Shown here: positions 41,769 to 49,850 of the stretch, one piece after another | Layout of the letters: every line of letters starts with the position of its first letter | How positions within the stretch are numbered: the stretch's first letter is position 1 | DNA from: an uncultured Holdemanella sp. | Lineage (GTDB): Bacteria > Bacillota_I > Bacilli_A > Erysipelotrichales > Erysipelotrichaceae | Assembly (NCBI RefSeq): GCF_934754935.1 | Contig: NZ_CAKVJB010000014.1 | Span: forward strand, 1 to 60,327 | Reading direction: 5' to 3' | DNA length: 60,327 nucleotides | The notes under the pieces: model-generated | Told to the model about the DNA's origin: nothing | Database searches by the model: none | What the model saw: only the letters and a program-made list of their open reading frames with translations | Program-made: the position numbers and the translations under genes

Positions 41769-42840
41769 AAAACAATCGAGCAATATCATTATATGTTGCA
41801 TAAATAAAGAGTATCATCAATAATACAAAACTTGCCAAAATAATATTTTCAACAATTTTAGTTGAGACTTTTCGTCCAATTAATTTCTCAATGAGTAAAA
41901 TCAAAATTCTTCCACCATCTAATGCAGGAATTGGAAGTGCGTTAAAGATACCAATATTTAATGAAATCATCGCAAATAGACTAAAATACATATCTAAGCC
42001 ATATTGAACAGATTTACTTGTCACATTTAATATACCAACAGGGCCTGATAAATTTTCAAGTCCTTGTCCACGAATAATCATATTCAAAGATTTAAATATA
42101 GTTGTTGCACTATCCCAAGTATTTTGACAACCCACCCATAATGATTGATACCATGGGATTTTTTTGGCATACGCAATCGCCTTATAGCCAAGTGTATAGC
42201 CTTCCATATCTTTATCATAAGATGGAGTTAATGTCGTTTTAAATGTTGTTTTATCTCTTTTCACAGTTAATGTGAGTGTATCATGATGATATTGAATAAA
42301 CTCTAAAATTTCATATTGTGTTTTAGGTTGAATACTATTTCCATCTTCACTTAAAACTTTGATAATATGATCATCCTTTTCAAGTCCTGCCTTTTGAGCA
42401 ACTGAGTTTTCTTCAACTACATAAACAACAGGTTTAGCTTCTTCAACCACATAGCCTTGTGCTAAAGCAACTCCCATATAAATAATCCATGCCAAAAGAA
42501 TATTCATCACAATTCCTGCAATCATAATACAGACTTGTTTCCATTTTTCTATACCATTTAATCGTCTGTTTTCTGGTATATCTTTTAACCAACTATCTTC
42601 TTCACTTTGGGATCCATCTTCTTCTCCAGCCATCATAACATAGCCACCAAAAGGAATGGCACGAATTGAAAAAGCTGTTTCTTTTCCTTGTTTTTGATAA
42701 AGGCATGGACCCATACCAATCGAAAATTCTTTACAATAAACACCAAAATGTTTTGCGACTAAAAAATGTCCTAATTCATGTAAAATGACAATCACACTTA
42801 ACATGATAATAAATGCGATTAATCCAATAACAAAATCCAT
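41767..42840 (-). CDS. rseP: Site-2 protease RseP
   Basis: 357 residues. The zinc site HELGHFLVAKHFG lies in the first membrane segment and the third ligand in NALPIPALDGGRI near residue 300. A PDZ domain sits in the middle (VVEENSVAQKAGLEKDDHIIKV). It cleaves membrane-spanning segments of anti-sigma factors and leftover signal peptides. Last gene of the frr-uppS-cdsA-rseP run; dxr, often between cdsA and rseP, is absent. Confidence 0.94.
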   Translation of the reverse strand: MDFVIGLIAFIIMLSVIVILHELGHFLVAKHFGVYCKEFSIGMGPCLYQKQGKETAFSIRAIPFGGYVMMAGEEDGSQSEEDSWLKDIPENRRLNGIEKWKQVCIMIAGIVMNILLAWIIYMGVALAQGYVVEEAKPVVYVVEENSVAQKAGLEKDDHIIKVLSEDGNSIQPKTQYEILEFIQYHHDTLTLTVKRDKTTFKTTLTPSYDKDMEGYTLGYKAIAYAKKIPWYQSLWVGCQNTWDSATTIFKSLNMIIRGQGLENLSGPVGILNVTSKSVQYGLDMYFSLFAMISLNIGIFNALPIPALDGGRILILLIEKLIGRKVSTKIVENIILASFVLLMILFIYATYNDIARLF

Positions 42841-42851
42841 CTATATCCCCC

Positions 42852-43619
42852 TTAGAGAATGATTGTATATAACACACTAAATAACATGATATTCAATAAT
42901 AGTGAGTCTACACGATCCAAAACGCCACCATGTCCTGGTAAAAGGTTTGAGAAGTCTTTTACCGCAAAATGACGTTTTATAGCACTAAAACACAAATCTC
43001 CAAGCTCTGCAGTAATAGGACATAATAAACATAAAAATGTATTTAATACTGGATTTAAATTTGAAATATAACTAAAGCTTACAGCTAAGCTCAATATAAA
43101 TCCAAATACAATGCCTCCTACAAAACCTTCCCAACTCTTTTTTGGTGAGATTCTAGGATTCATTTTGTGTTTTCCAATAGCACGCCCTACAAAATATGCG
43201 CCTGTATCACTTCCGTATGTGGCAAATACAATCGTCCATAAGTATTGATGTATGCCTGAAATCTGTCCAACAGCATGATATACTAGTGAGAAAATCGTTA
43301 CGTATGAAATACATACAAAAGAATCCATAATTGAGAAATTCTCTACAAATACAACTAAACTCCACAAGAATACAACAATAAGTGTTACTACGACTAAAAA
43401 GTATTTATCAGGTAAGACTCTTGTGAGTATGACAGCCAAAGCACTCAATGGCATTACATATTTTGGCCAACTTTTAAAATCAGGTTGAATATGCATCCAT
43501 TCATAAGCTCCTGCACATACGATAAATAAGGCCAAAGCTTCAAGCCAAAGCCCACCAAGTGCTACAGGTAAAGCAACAACAAGAATGATACCTATTGCGG
43601 TAATAATTCTTTGTTTCAT
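42852..43619 (-). CDS. cdsA: Phosphatidate cytidylyltransferase
   Basis: 255 residues with seven to eight membrane segments and the CDP-alcohol signature near the C-terminus: SPKKSWEGFVGGIVFGF followed by GDLCFSAIKRHFAVKDFSNLLPGHGGVLDRVDS (core KDFSNLLPGHGGVLDR). It makes CDP-diacylglycerol from phosphatidic acid and CTP. Overlaps uppS by 4 bp. Confidence 0.95.
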   Translation of the reverse strand: MKQRIITAIGIILVVALPVALGGLWLEALALFIVCAGAYEWMHIQPDFKSWPKYVMPLSALAVILTRVLPDKYFLVVVTLIVVFLWSLVVFVENFSIMDSFVCISYVTIFSLVYHAVGQISGIHQYLWTIVFATYGSDTGAYFVGRAIGKHKMNPRISPKKSWEGFVGGIVFGFILSLAVSFSYISNLNPVLNTFLCLLCPITAELGDLCFSAIKRHFAVKDFSNLLPGHGGVLDRVDSLLLNIMLFSVLYTIIL

Positions 43620-44308
43620 GAAGTTAAGCCTCCAAATCTACGATCTCTAGAGGCAAATTCATCTAAACAATCTCTTAATGCTTTTTCATCAAAATCTGGC
43701 CATGCGACAGGTGTAAAAATTAATTCAGCATAAGCTAGTTGCCATAATAGATAATTGGAAATACGAAGTTCTCCACTTGTACGAATCATCAAATCGATAT
43801 CTTCTGGTACAAATAAATACTTAGAGAATTCTTCTTCCGTTAAATCATTTTCTCTTTTACCTTGAACCACCTCATCAGCATATTTTTTCATACCCAATAG
43901 CATTTCTCTACGTGATCCATAATTAATAGCTAAACATAATTCTAAGCCGGTATTATCCTTTGTCATATTTACAGCTTTATTGATGACATCTTGTGTTGCT
44001 TGTGGAAATTTTTCTAATTCCCCCGCAAATGTAACCTGGATATTCTTTTCCATTAATTCATTGATAAATTTATTGAAGAATAAGCCTGGTAATTTACATA
44101 AATAAGAAACTTCATCTTCAGGTCTTTTCCAGTTTTCAGTTGAGAAAGCATATAGAATTAATTTTTGAATTCCCATGTCCTGAGCAGCTAAAGCTACAGT
44201 ACGAATTGTATCCGCACCTTTTTTGTGTCCAGCCGTTCTTGGTAAGCCTCTTTTTTTGGCCCAACGCCCATTACCATCCATGATGATAGCTACTGTTTTT
44301 GGTATCAT
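43616..44308 (-). CDS. uppS: Isoprenyl transferase (undecaprenyl diphosphate synthase)
   Basis: 230 residues from the ATG at 44308 (AAGGAGG site). Motifs: IMDGNGRWAKKRGLPRTAGHKKGA, LYAFSTENWKRP, CLAINYGSRREM, DLMIRTSGELRISNYLLWQLAYAELIF (core RTSGELRISNYLLWQ). It builds the C55 lipid carrier for wall synthesis. A terminator hairpin lies between frr and this gene, so some read-through or an internal promoter is expected. Confidence 0.95.
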   Translation of the reverse strand: MIPKTVAIIMDGNGRWAKKRGLPRTAGHKKGADTIRTVALAAQDMGIQKLILYAFSTENWKRPEDEVSYLCKLPGLFFNKFINELMEKNIQVTFAGELEKFPQATQDVINKAVNMTKDNTGLELCLAINYGSRREMLLGMKKYADEVVQGKRENDLTEEEFSKYLFVPEDIDLMIRTSGELRISNYLLWQLAYAELIFTPVAWPDFDEKALRDCLDEFASRDRRFGGLTS

Positions 44309-44323
44309 AAAAGCCTCCTTTTT

Positions 44324-44348
44324 AAAAAAGTCCAAATTGAGTTTGGAC
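44324..44348 (-). terminator. Terminator between frr and uppS
   Basis: Minus-strand GTCCAAA-CTCAA-TTTGGAC followed by six T, just after the frr stop codon. Confidence 0.85.
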
Positions 44349-44894
44349 TTAGACATTTAATATTTCTTTTTTCTTTGTTTCGGTAATTGAATCAACATCT
44401 TTAATATATTTATCTGTCAATTTTTGTGATTCTTCCAATGTCTGTTTCTTTTCATCTTCAGGAAGTTCTTTATCTTTCTTGATTGCATCATTTGCATCAC
44501 GACGTACGTTACGGATAGCAACCTTAGCTTCTTCACCGTATTTTTGAGCATCTTTTGCTAATTCTTTACGACGATCTTCTGTTAATTGAGGAACTTGAAT
44601 ACGAATAACGTCAGCTTCTGCTTGTGGATTTAATCCTAAGTTAGCAGCTTGAATCGCGTGTGCAATACCTTTAACGATTGAACGATCGTAAGGTTTAACA
44701 ACTAATTGTGTTCCTTCTACAACTGAGATTTGTGCAATCTGATTGATTGGAGTCATTGCTCCATAATATTCAACTTGTACACGTTCTAGCATTTGTCCGC
44801 TAGCACGTCCAGTACGGATTTGACGTAGGTTTGATTCTAGATTATCAATAGCCCCCATCATTTTTTCTTCTGCATTTAATAAAATATCACTCAT
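44349..44894 (-). CDS. frr: Ribosome recycling factor
   Basis: 181 residues, standard length. Characteristic blocks: NLRQIRTGRASGQMLERVQVEYYGAMTPINQIAQI (core RTGRASGQMLERV), PYDRSIVKGIAHAIQAANLGLNP, PQLTEDRRKELAKDAQKYGEEAKVAIRNVRRDAND. It splits ribosomes after termination together with EF-G. Follows pyrH by 11 nt. Confidence 0.97.
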   Translation of the reverse strand: MSDILLNAEEKMMGAIDNLESNLRQIRTGRASGQMLERVQVEYYGAMTPINQIAQISVVEGTQLVVKPYDRSIVKGIAHAIQAANLGLNPQAEADVIRIQVPQLTEDRRKELAKDAQKYGEEAKVAIRNVRRDANDAIKKDKELPEDEKKQTLEESQKLTDKYIKDVDSITETKKKEILNV

Positions 44895-44905
44895 GTTATT
44901 TCTCC

Positions 44906-45616
44906 TTATTTCTTTTTAGTGATTGTAGTACCGTTTACTTCACGGCGAACAGCCTTAACAATATTTCCTGGTTCATTCATATTGAATACAACTAAATCAA
45001 TATCATTATCCATACACATACTAATAGCTGTTGAATCCATGACTTGTAAGCCTTCATTTAGTACATCCATATAATTTAGTGTATCATATTTTTTTGCGTT
45101 TGGATTCTTTTTAGGATCTGAATCATAAACACCATCAACACCGTTTTTTGCCATTAAGATAACATCTGCATTAATTTCAGAAGCACGTAATGCAGCTGTT
45201 GTATCTGTTGAGAAGTATGGAGAACCTGTACCAGCTCCAAAAATAACGATTCTGCCTTTTTCTAAGTGACGCAATGCACGTCTTAAAATGAATGGTTCAG
45301 CTACTTTTTGCATTTCAACAGCTGTTTGAACACGTGTTTGCACACCTTCTTGTTCTAAAGCATTTTGAACAGCTAAAGCATTAATAACTGTACCTAACAT
45401 TCCCATATAATCAGCTTGAGCACGGTTCATTCCCATTTCAGCCATCATTTTACCACGAATGAAGTTGCCACCACCGACAACGATTGCAAGTTCTACCCCT
45501 AACTTTTGAACTTCTTTCAATTCTTTTGCTAATCTCTTTAAGATTTCTGGATCAAAAGCAGCTTCAGGACTAGATAATGCTTCACCACTTAATTTTAATA
45601 AAACACGTTTATACAT
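44906..45616 (-). CDS. pyrH: UMP kinase
   Basis: 236 residues from the ATG at 45616, which has AAGGAG upstream; an upstream extension of the frame has none. Blocks: YKRVLLKLSGEAL, IVVGGGNFIRG, MGMNRAQADYMGMLGTVINA, FGAGTGSPYFSTDTTAALRA, GVDGVYDSDPKKNP. It phosphorylates UMP to UDP as a hexamer controlled by GTP and UTP. Lies in the conserved rpsB-tsf-pyrH-frr group. Confidence 0.96.
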   Translation of the reverse strand: MYKRVLLKLSGEALSSPEAAFDPEILKRLAKELKEVQKLGVELAIVVGGGNFIRGKMMAEMGMNRAQADYMGMLGTVINALAVQNALEQEGVQTRVQTAVEMQKVAEPFILRRALRHLEKGRIVIFGAGTGSPYFSTDTTAALRASEINADVILMAKNGVDGVYDSDPKKNPNAKKYDTLNYMDVLNEGLQVMDSTAISMCMDNDIDLVVFNMNEPGNIVKAVRREVNGTTITKKK

Positions 45617-45675
45617 AATATTGCTCCTTATTGAATTATCATAACAATTATACACTATCTTGCCATAAAGAAAAA

Positions 45676-45702
45676 GAAAAACCCTTGGAATTTCCAAGGG
45701 TT
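45676..45702 (-). terminator. Terminator between tsf and pyrH
   Basis: Minus-strand AACCCTTGGAA-ATTCCAAGGGTTTTTC hairpin, 17 nt after the tsf stop. Confidence 0.88.
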
Positions 45703-45718
45703 ATAAGTAAAAGTTAAA

Positions 45719-46609
45719 TTACTTAGCCATTTGAGCAGCAACTTCTTCAGCAAAGTTTTCTTCGCGTTTTTCGATACCTTCACCAGTTTGGAAACGTACG
45801 AATGTTACTACTTCAGCTTTGTTGTCTTTCAAGAATTGAGAAACCTTAGTTTTTGGTTCTAAGAAATATTCTTGATCTAATAAGCATTGGTCTTTAAAGT
45901 GTTTGTCAACTTTTCCTTTTAAGATTCCTTCCAATACTTTTTCTGGCTTTTTAGCCATGTTAGGATCAGCTTTCATCATTTGTAATTGAAGTTCACGTTC
46001 GTGTTCAACTTCTTCACCTGGTACTTCAGCTTGAGATACATATTTTGGAGCCATACTAGCAACTTGCATTGCTAAGTTTTTAGCTACAGTAGCATCTTCA
46101 GTTCCTTTAACAACTACAACAGCAGAAATTGATCCACCCATGTGCATGTATGAACCGAAAATTTCATCATCTGCTTTTTCAACAACAGCAACACGACGGA
46201 AAGAAATTTTTTCTCCGATTGTAGCTGTAGCATTGATGATTAAATCATTGATAGTTCCTTCTGCAGTTTGGATGTTTAAAGCTTCTTCAGTTGAAGCAGG
46301 TTTGTTTGCAAGAATTGCTTCTTGTAAAGTGTTCATCAAACCTAAGAATTGTTCATTCTTACTTACGAAGTCAGTTTCTGAGTTAACTTCGAATAATACA
46401 GCAGTGTTTCCACTAACAGCAACACGAGTTAAACCTTCAGCAGCGATACGTCCTTCTTTTTTAGCAGATTTTGCGATTCCCTTTTCACGTAACCAGTCAA
46501 CAGCTTTTGCAATGTCACCTTCACATTCAGTTAAGGCTTTTTTGCAATCCATCATACCAGCACCTGTTTTTTCACGTAATTCTTTTACTTGAGCAGCAGT
46601 GATAGCCAT
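45719..46609 (-). CDS. tsf: Translation elongation factor Ts
   Basis: 296 residues. N-terminal UBA domain (VKELREKTGAGMMDCKKALTECEGDIAKAVDWLREKG; core KTGAGMMDCKKAL) and core GFVSKNEQ-like TDFVSKNEQF, HMGG and the C-terminal module. It reloads EF-Tu with GTP. AGGAGG site upstream. Downstream of rpsB with a 24-nt gap. Confidence 0.97.
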   Translation of the reverse strand: MAITAAQVKELREKTGAGMMDCKKALTECEGDIAKAVDWLREKGIAKSAKKEGRIAAEGLTRVAVSGNTAVLFEVNSETDFVSKNEQFLGLMNTLQEAILANKPASTEEALNIQTAEGTINDLIINATATIGEKISFRRVAVVEKADDEIFGSYMHMGGSISAVVVVKGTEDATVAKNLAMQVASMAPKYVSQAEVPGEEVEHERELQLQMMKADPNMAKKPEKVLEGILKGKVDKHFKDQCLLDQEYFLEPKTKVSQFLKDNKAEVVTFVRFQTGEGIEKREENFAEEVAAQMAK

Positions 46610-46633
46610 TTTAGCATCCTCCTATATTTTTAA

Positions 46634-47539
46634 TTATTCAGCAGCTTTTGCTTCTTCAGCTTTAGCAGCTGGTTTTACGTCTTCACCTTTTTTGTTGAAA
46701 GGACGACGGTTTTTACGTTCGAAGTTACGTTTTCTACGTTCTTCATTTCTTTGACGACGACGACGTTCGTTTTCAGCGATTTGTGCTTCTACGTTTTTGA
46801 TTACGTCTTCCATAGTTACATCATCTTCAGTTTCATCTAAGTAAGCCATTTCTAATAGACCACCCTTAGCATCAACGATAGCGTCAGCTAAGATTGTTGT
46901 AACTAATTTGATTGAGCGAACTGCATCATCATTAGAAGCGATTGCGAAATCAGCATCTTCTGGATCACAGTTTGTATCTAACATAGCGAATACAGGGATT
47001 CCTAATTTTTTAGCTTCTGCGATAGCATTGTGTTCTTCTTTTGGATCAATAACAACTAATGCATCTGGAAGTTTCTTCATTTCTTTGATTCCACCTAAAG
47101 AACCTTCCAATTTAGCTTTTTCTTTACGTAAGTTAGCTTGTTCTTTCTTAGTATAAACTTCGATTTTTCCGCTAGCTTCCATTTCTTCGATTTCAACTAA
47201 ACGTTTGATACGTTTTTGGATTGTACGGAAGTTTGTTAATAAACCACCTAACCAACGTTTGTTAACATAGAAAGATCCTGAACGTAAAGCTTGTTCTTCA
47301 ACAACTTCAGCAGCTTGTTTCTTTGTTCCTACGAACAATACTTTTCCTCCACGTTCGCTAATAGCTTTTAATTCATTGTAAGCAGCTTCGATTTGTGCTT
47401 GAGTTTGGTTTAAATCTACGATATAAACCCCGTTGCGACTTGTGTAGATGAATGGTTTCATCTTTGGGTTCCAACGGCGAGTCTGGTGACCAAAGTGAAC
47501 ACCGTTCTCTAACATTTTCTTCATTGATACGATTGACAT
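46634..47539 (-). CDS. rpsB: Ribosomal protein S2
   Basis: 301 residues from the ATG at 47539 (MSIVSMKKMLENGVHFGHQTRRWNPKM; key HFGHQTRRWNPKM). Family blocks: FVGTKKQA, YVNKRWLGGLLTNFRTI, PDALVVIDPKEEHNAIAEA, IPVFAMLDTNCDP. The C-terminus has a charged extension rich in Arg, Lys and Ala (about residues 250-301), longer than in E. coli. The frame upstream of 47539 belongs to the untranslated leader. Confidence 0.97.
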   Translation of the reverse strand: MSIVSMKKMLENGVHFGHQTRRWNPKMKPFIYTSRNGVYIVDLNQTQAQIEAAYNELKAISERGGKVLFVGTKKQAAEVVEEQALRSGSFYVNKRWLGGLLTNFRTIQKRIKRLVEIEEMEASGKIEVYTKKEQANLRKEKAKLEGSLGGIKEMKKLPDALVVIDPKEEHNAIAEAKKLGIPVFAMLDTNCDPEDADFAIASNDDAVRSIKLVTTILADAIVDAKGGLLEMAYLDETEDDVTMEDVIKNVEAQIAENERRRRQRNEERRKRNFERKNRRPFNKKGEDVKPAAKAEEAKAAE

Positions 47540-47645
47540 AATAGTCCTACCTTTCCGTTTCTCCTCCATCATTTCAGACGCATGCAACACCTTAGTGCAC
47601 GGGCACACGAATCCATGATGTGTGTAATAAGCGCAATCACGCGCT
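47540..47645 (-). promoter_or_regulatory. 5' leader of rpsB (probable S2 autoregulatory leader)
   Basis: About 105 nt between the promoter and rpsB contain a GCGCGTGATTGCGC hairpin, GCACTAAGGTGTTGC and other pairing segments. Firmicute rpsB operons often have an S2-binding leader here; the match to that family is inferred, not computed. Confidence 0.5.
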
Positions 47646-47650
47646 TTTAC

Positions 47651-47679
47651 ATTATAGCAATATCCACCTTAACTTGCAA
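47651..47679 (-). promoter_or_regulatory. Promoter of rpsB-tsf
   Basis: TTGCAA (47674-47679), 17-nt spacer, TATAAT (47651-47656) on the minus strand. Confidence 0.8.
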
Positions 47680-47683
47680 GATG

Positions 47684-48559
47684 TTATTTCTTAAAAGGAT
47701 GTGCTTTTTTATAAGCCTTCACTAACTGTGCAGTAGTGACATGCGTATAAATTTGTGTCGTTGATAAAGAGGAATGTCCTAATAGCTCTTGAACAACACG
47801 AATATCTGCTCCATTATCCAATAGGTGTGTCGCAAAACTATGTCTAAGCATATGAGGATGCAATTTCATATGCATACCTATCTTTTTGGCATGCTTATCC
47901 ATTAAATATTGAATGCCACGAGATGTGAGCTGTTTACCCTTTAGATTCACAAACACATGATCATCAATTGCGTATTTTGACCAAAACTTACTTTTATACT
48001 CCAATAATTCTTTTTCAAAACCTTGATAAAAAGGCACAATACGATCTTTATCCCCTTTACCACGAATATGTACAATGCGATTATTTAGATCTATTTGTTT
48101 CCACTCTAAATTCACACATTCACTTACACGTAATCCACATGCATACATGATCGTAAATAATATACGATCGCGATATTCATCATCCTTCGCGTCATTATAA
48201 GAATTTAAAAATTCCTGAATCTCTTCCACAAACAAAAAATCGGGTATTTGTTTGGATTTCTTAGGCGTTTGTATTCCTATCAACGGATTTTCGATAATAC
48301 CCATATATTCAGCCAAATACGCATAAAACGAACGATACACGCTCATTTTGCGAGCAATCGAGCTTGATTTAAGATGACCTAATGTAGCTAGAAAATTCAT
48401 AAAAGTCAATCTATCGCAAGATTCAAATGAATCAATAGATTGACTTGATAAATATTCTTTAAATTGGTTTAAATCATTTTTATATGACTCGATTGTTTTT
48501 TCAGATTGGGTATTTTTACGATAAATATATTTTAAAAATCGCTCAATCAATTCATCCAT
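47684..48559 (-). CDS. xerC: Tyrosine recombinase XerC/XerA
   Basis: 291 residues. N-terminal SAM-like DNA-binding domain and C-terminal catalytic domain with R in YACGLRVSECVNL, K in IRGKGDKDRIVP, HMLRHSFATHLL, LGHSSLSTTQIYTHV (R-K-HxxR-H-Y set complete). It resolves chromosome dimers at dif. The ATG at 48559 has AAGGA 8-9 nt upstream and overlaps the trmFO stop, as in B. subtilis topA-trmFO-xerC. Confidence 0.94.
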   Translation of the reverse strand: MDELIERFLKYIYRKNTQSEKTIESYKNDLNQFKEYLSSQSIDSFESCDRLTFMNFLATLGHLKSSSIARKMSVYRSFYAYLAEYMGIIENPLIGIQTPKKSKQIPDFLFVEEIQEFLNSYNDAKDDEYRDRILFTIMYACGLRVSECVNLEWKQIDLNNRIVHIRGKGDKDRIVPFYQGFEKELLEYKSKFWSKYAIDDHVFVNLKGKQLTSRGIQYLMDKHAKKIGMHMKLHPHMLRHSFATHLLDNGADIRVVQELLGHSSLSTTQIYTHVTTAQLVKAYKKAHPFKK

Positions 48560-49850
48560 CGACTTCATCCTTGATTTGCGCAATACGAGCTAGTGCTTGA
48601 GATGCAAATTTTTCTTTACGCTCATACTTCTTGCATTTTTCATTTAAGTGCATAATCCCAAAGTTTGCGTTCATTGGCTGAAAATGTTTAGCATCACAAT
48701 GCGTGATGTAATAGGCTTGTGACCCCATAACACACGTATTTCCAAAACAAATTGGCTCTTTACCTTGTATATATAATGCCATATTAACTCCGGCAATCAA
48801 TCCGGATGCACAAGATTCCACATATCCTTCAACACCTGTTAATTGTCCTGCAAAGAATAGATCATCGCGTTTTTTAGATTGATATGTTTCTTTTAAAACG
48901 ACGGGACTTGATAAATATGAATTTCGATGCATAACACCATAACGAGTAATCTTCAAATTTTCCAATCCTGGAATCAAGGCAAACACTCTTCTTTGTTCCG
49001 GCCAAGTTAAATGCGTTTGGAAACCAACAATATTATACATGCTCGCAGCCACATTATCTTGACGCAACTGAACAACAGCTACAGGATGCGAATCCTTATC
49101 TTTTTCAAGTCCAACCGGTTTTAATGGGCCAAACAACATTGTCTTTTTTCCTCGACGAGCCATTTCTTCAATTGGCATACAACCTTCAAAATACGTTTCT
49201 TTTTCGAATTCATGCAAATTCACACATTCTGCATGAATAAGTGCATCATAGAATGTTTCAAATTCATCTGCATTCATTGGACAATTAATATAACTTGCTT
49301 CTCCCTTATCATAACGAGATTTATAATACGCTTTACTAAAATCAATAGAGTCCTTTTCAATGATTGGTGCAGCTGCATCATAAAAATGAAAAGTATCTTC
49401 TGCCGTAAAATCATGAATAGCCTTTGCTAAAGAATCACTTGTCAAAGGTCCAGTAGCAATAATGCATGGTCCTTCAGGTAAACTTGTCATTTCTTCATTT
49501 ACCACTTCAACCAAAGGATGATTTTTGATTGTGTCTGTAATGTATTGAGAAAATGTTTCTCGATCGACTGCTAATGCACTTCCTGCAGGCACCGCATGCA
49601 TGTCGGCTGATTTCATGACCAAAGAATCCATTTGGCGTAATTCTTCTTTTAAAATTCCTACCGCATTATTCATCGCATTTGAACGAAGCGAGTTTGAACA
49701 TACAAGTTCTGCAAATCGATCTGTATGAAAGGCTGGACTTTCCTTCTTAGGACGCATTTCAACCAATCGCACAGGAATGTTTCTTTTTATAAGTTGCCAA
49801 GTTGCCTCACATCCGGCAAGTCCTGCTCCTACAACTGTAACTTTTTCCAT
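48552..49850 (-). CDS. trmFO: tRNA (uracil-54-C5)-methyltransferase, folate/FAD dependent
   Basis: 432 residues. FAD-binding VTVVGAGLAGCEATWQLIKR at the N-terminus, ELVCSNSLRSNAMNNAVGILKEELR (key CSNSLRSN), VPAGSALAVDR, INCPMN, YEGFC-type region FEGCMPIEEMARRGKKTMLFGPLKPVGL and GVEGYVESCASGLIAG. It makes ribothymidine at tRNA position 54 using methylene-THF. Stop-start contact with topA (same base at 49850). Confidence 0.96.
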   Translation of the reverse strand: MEKVTVVGAGLAGCEATWQLIKRNIPVRLVEMRPKKESPAFHTDRFAELVCSNSLRSNAMNNAVGILKEELRQMDSLVMKSADMHAVPAGSALAVDRETFSQYITDTIKNHPLVEVVNEEMTSLPEGPCIIATGPLTSDSLAKAIHDFTAEDTFHFYDAAAPIIEKDSIDFSKAYYKSRYDKGEASYINCPMNADEFETFYDALIHAECVNLHEFEKETYFEGCMPIEEMARRGKKTMLFGPLKPVGLEKDKDSHPVAVVQLRQDNVAASMYNIVGFQTHLTWPEQRRVFALIPGLENLKITRYGVMHRNSYLSSPVVLKETYQSKKRDDLFFAGQLTGVEGYVESCASGLIAGVNMALYIQGKEPICFGNTCVMGSQAYYITHCDAKHFQPMNANFGIMHLNEKCKKYERKEKFASQALARIAQIKDEVDG

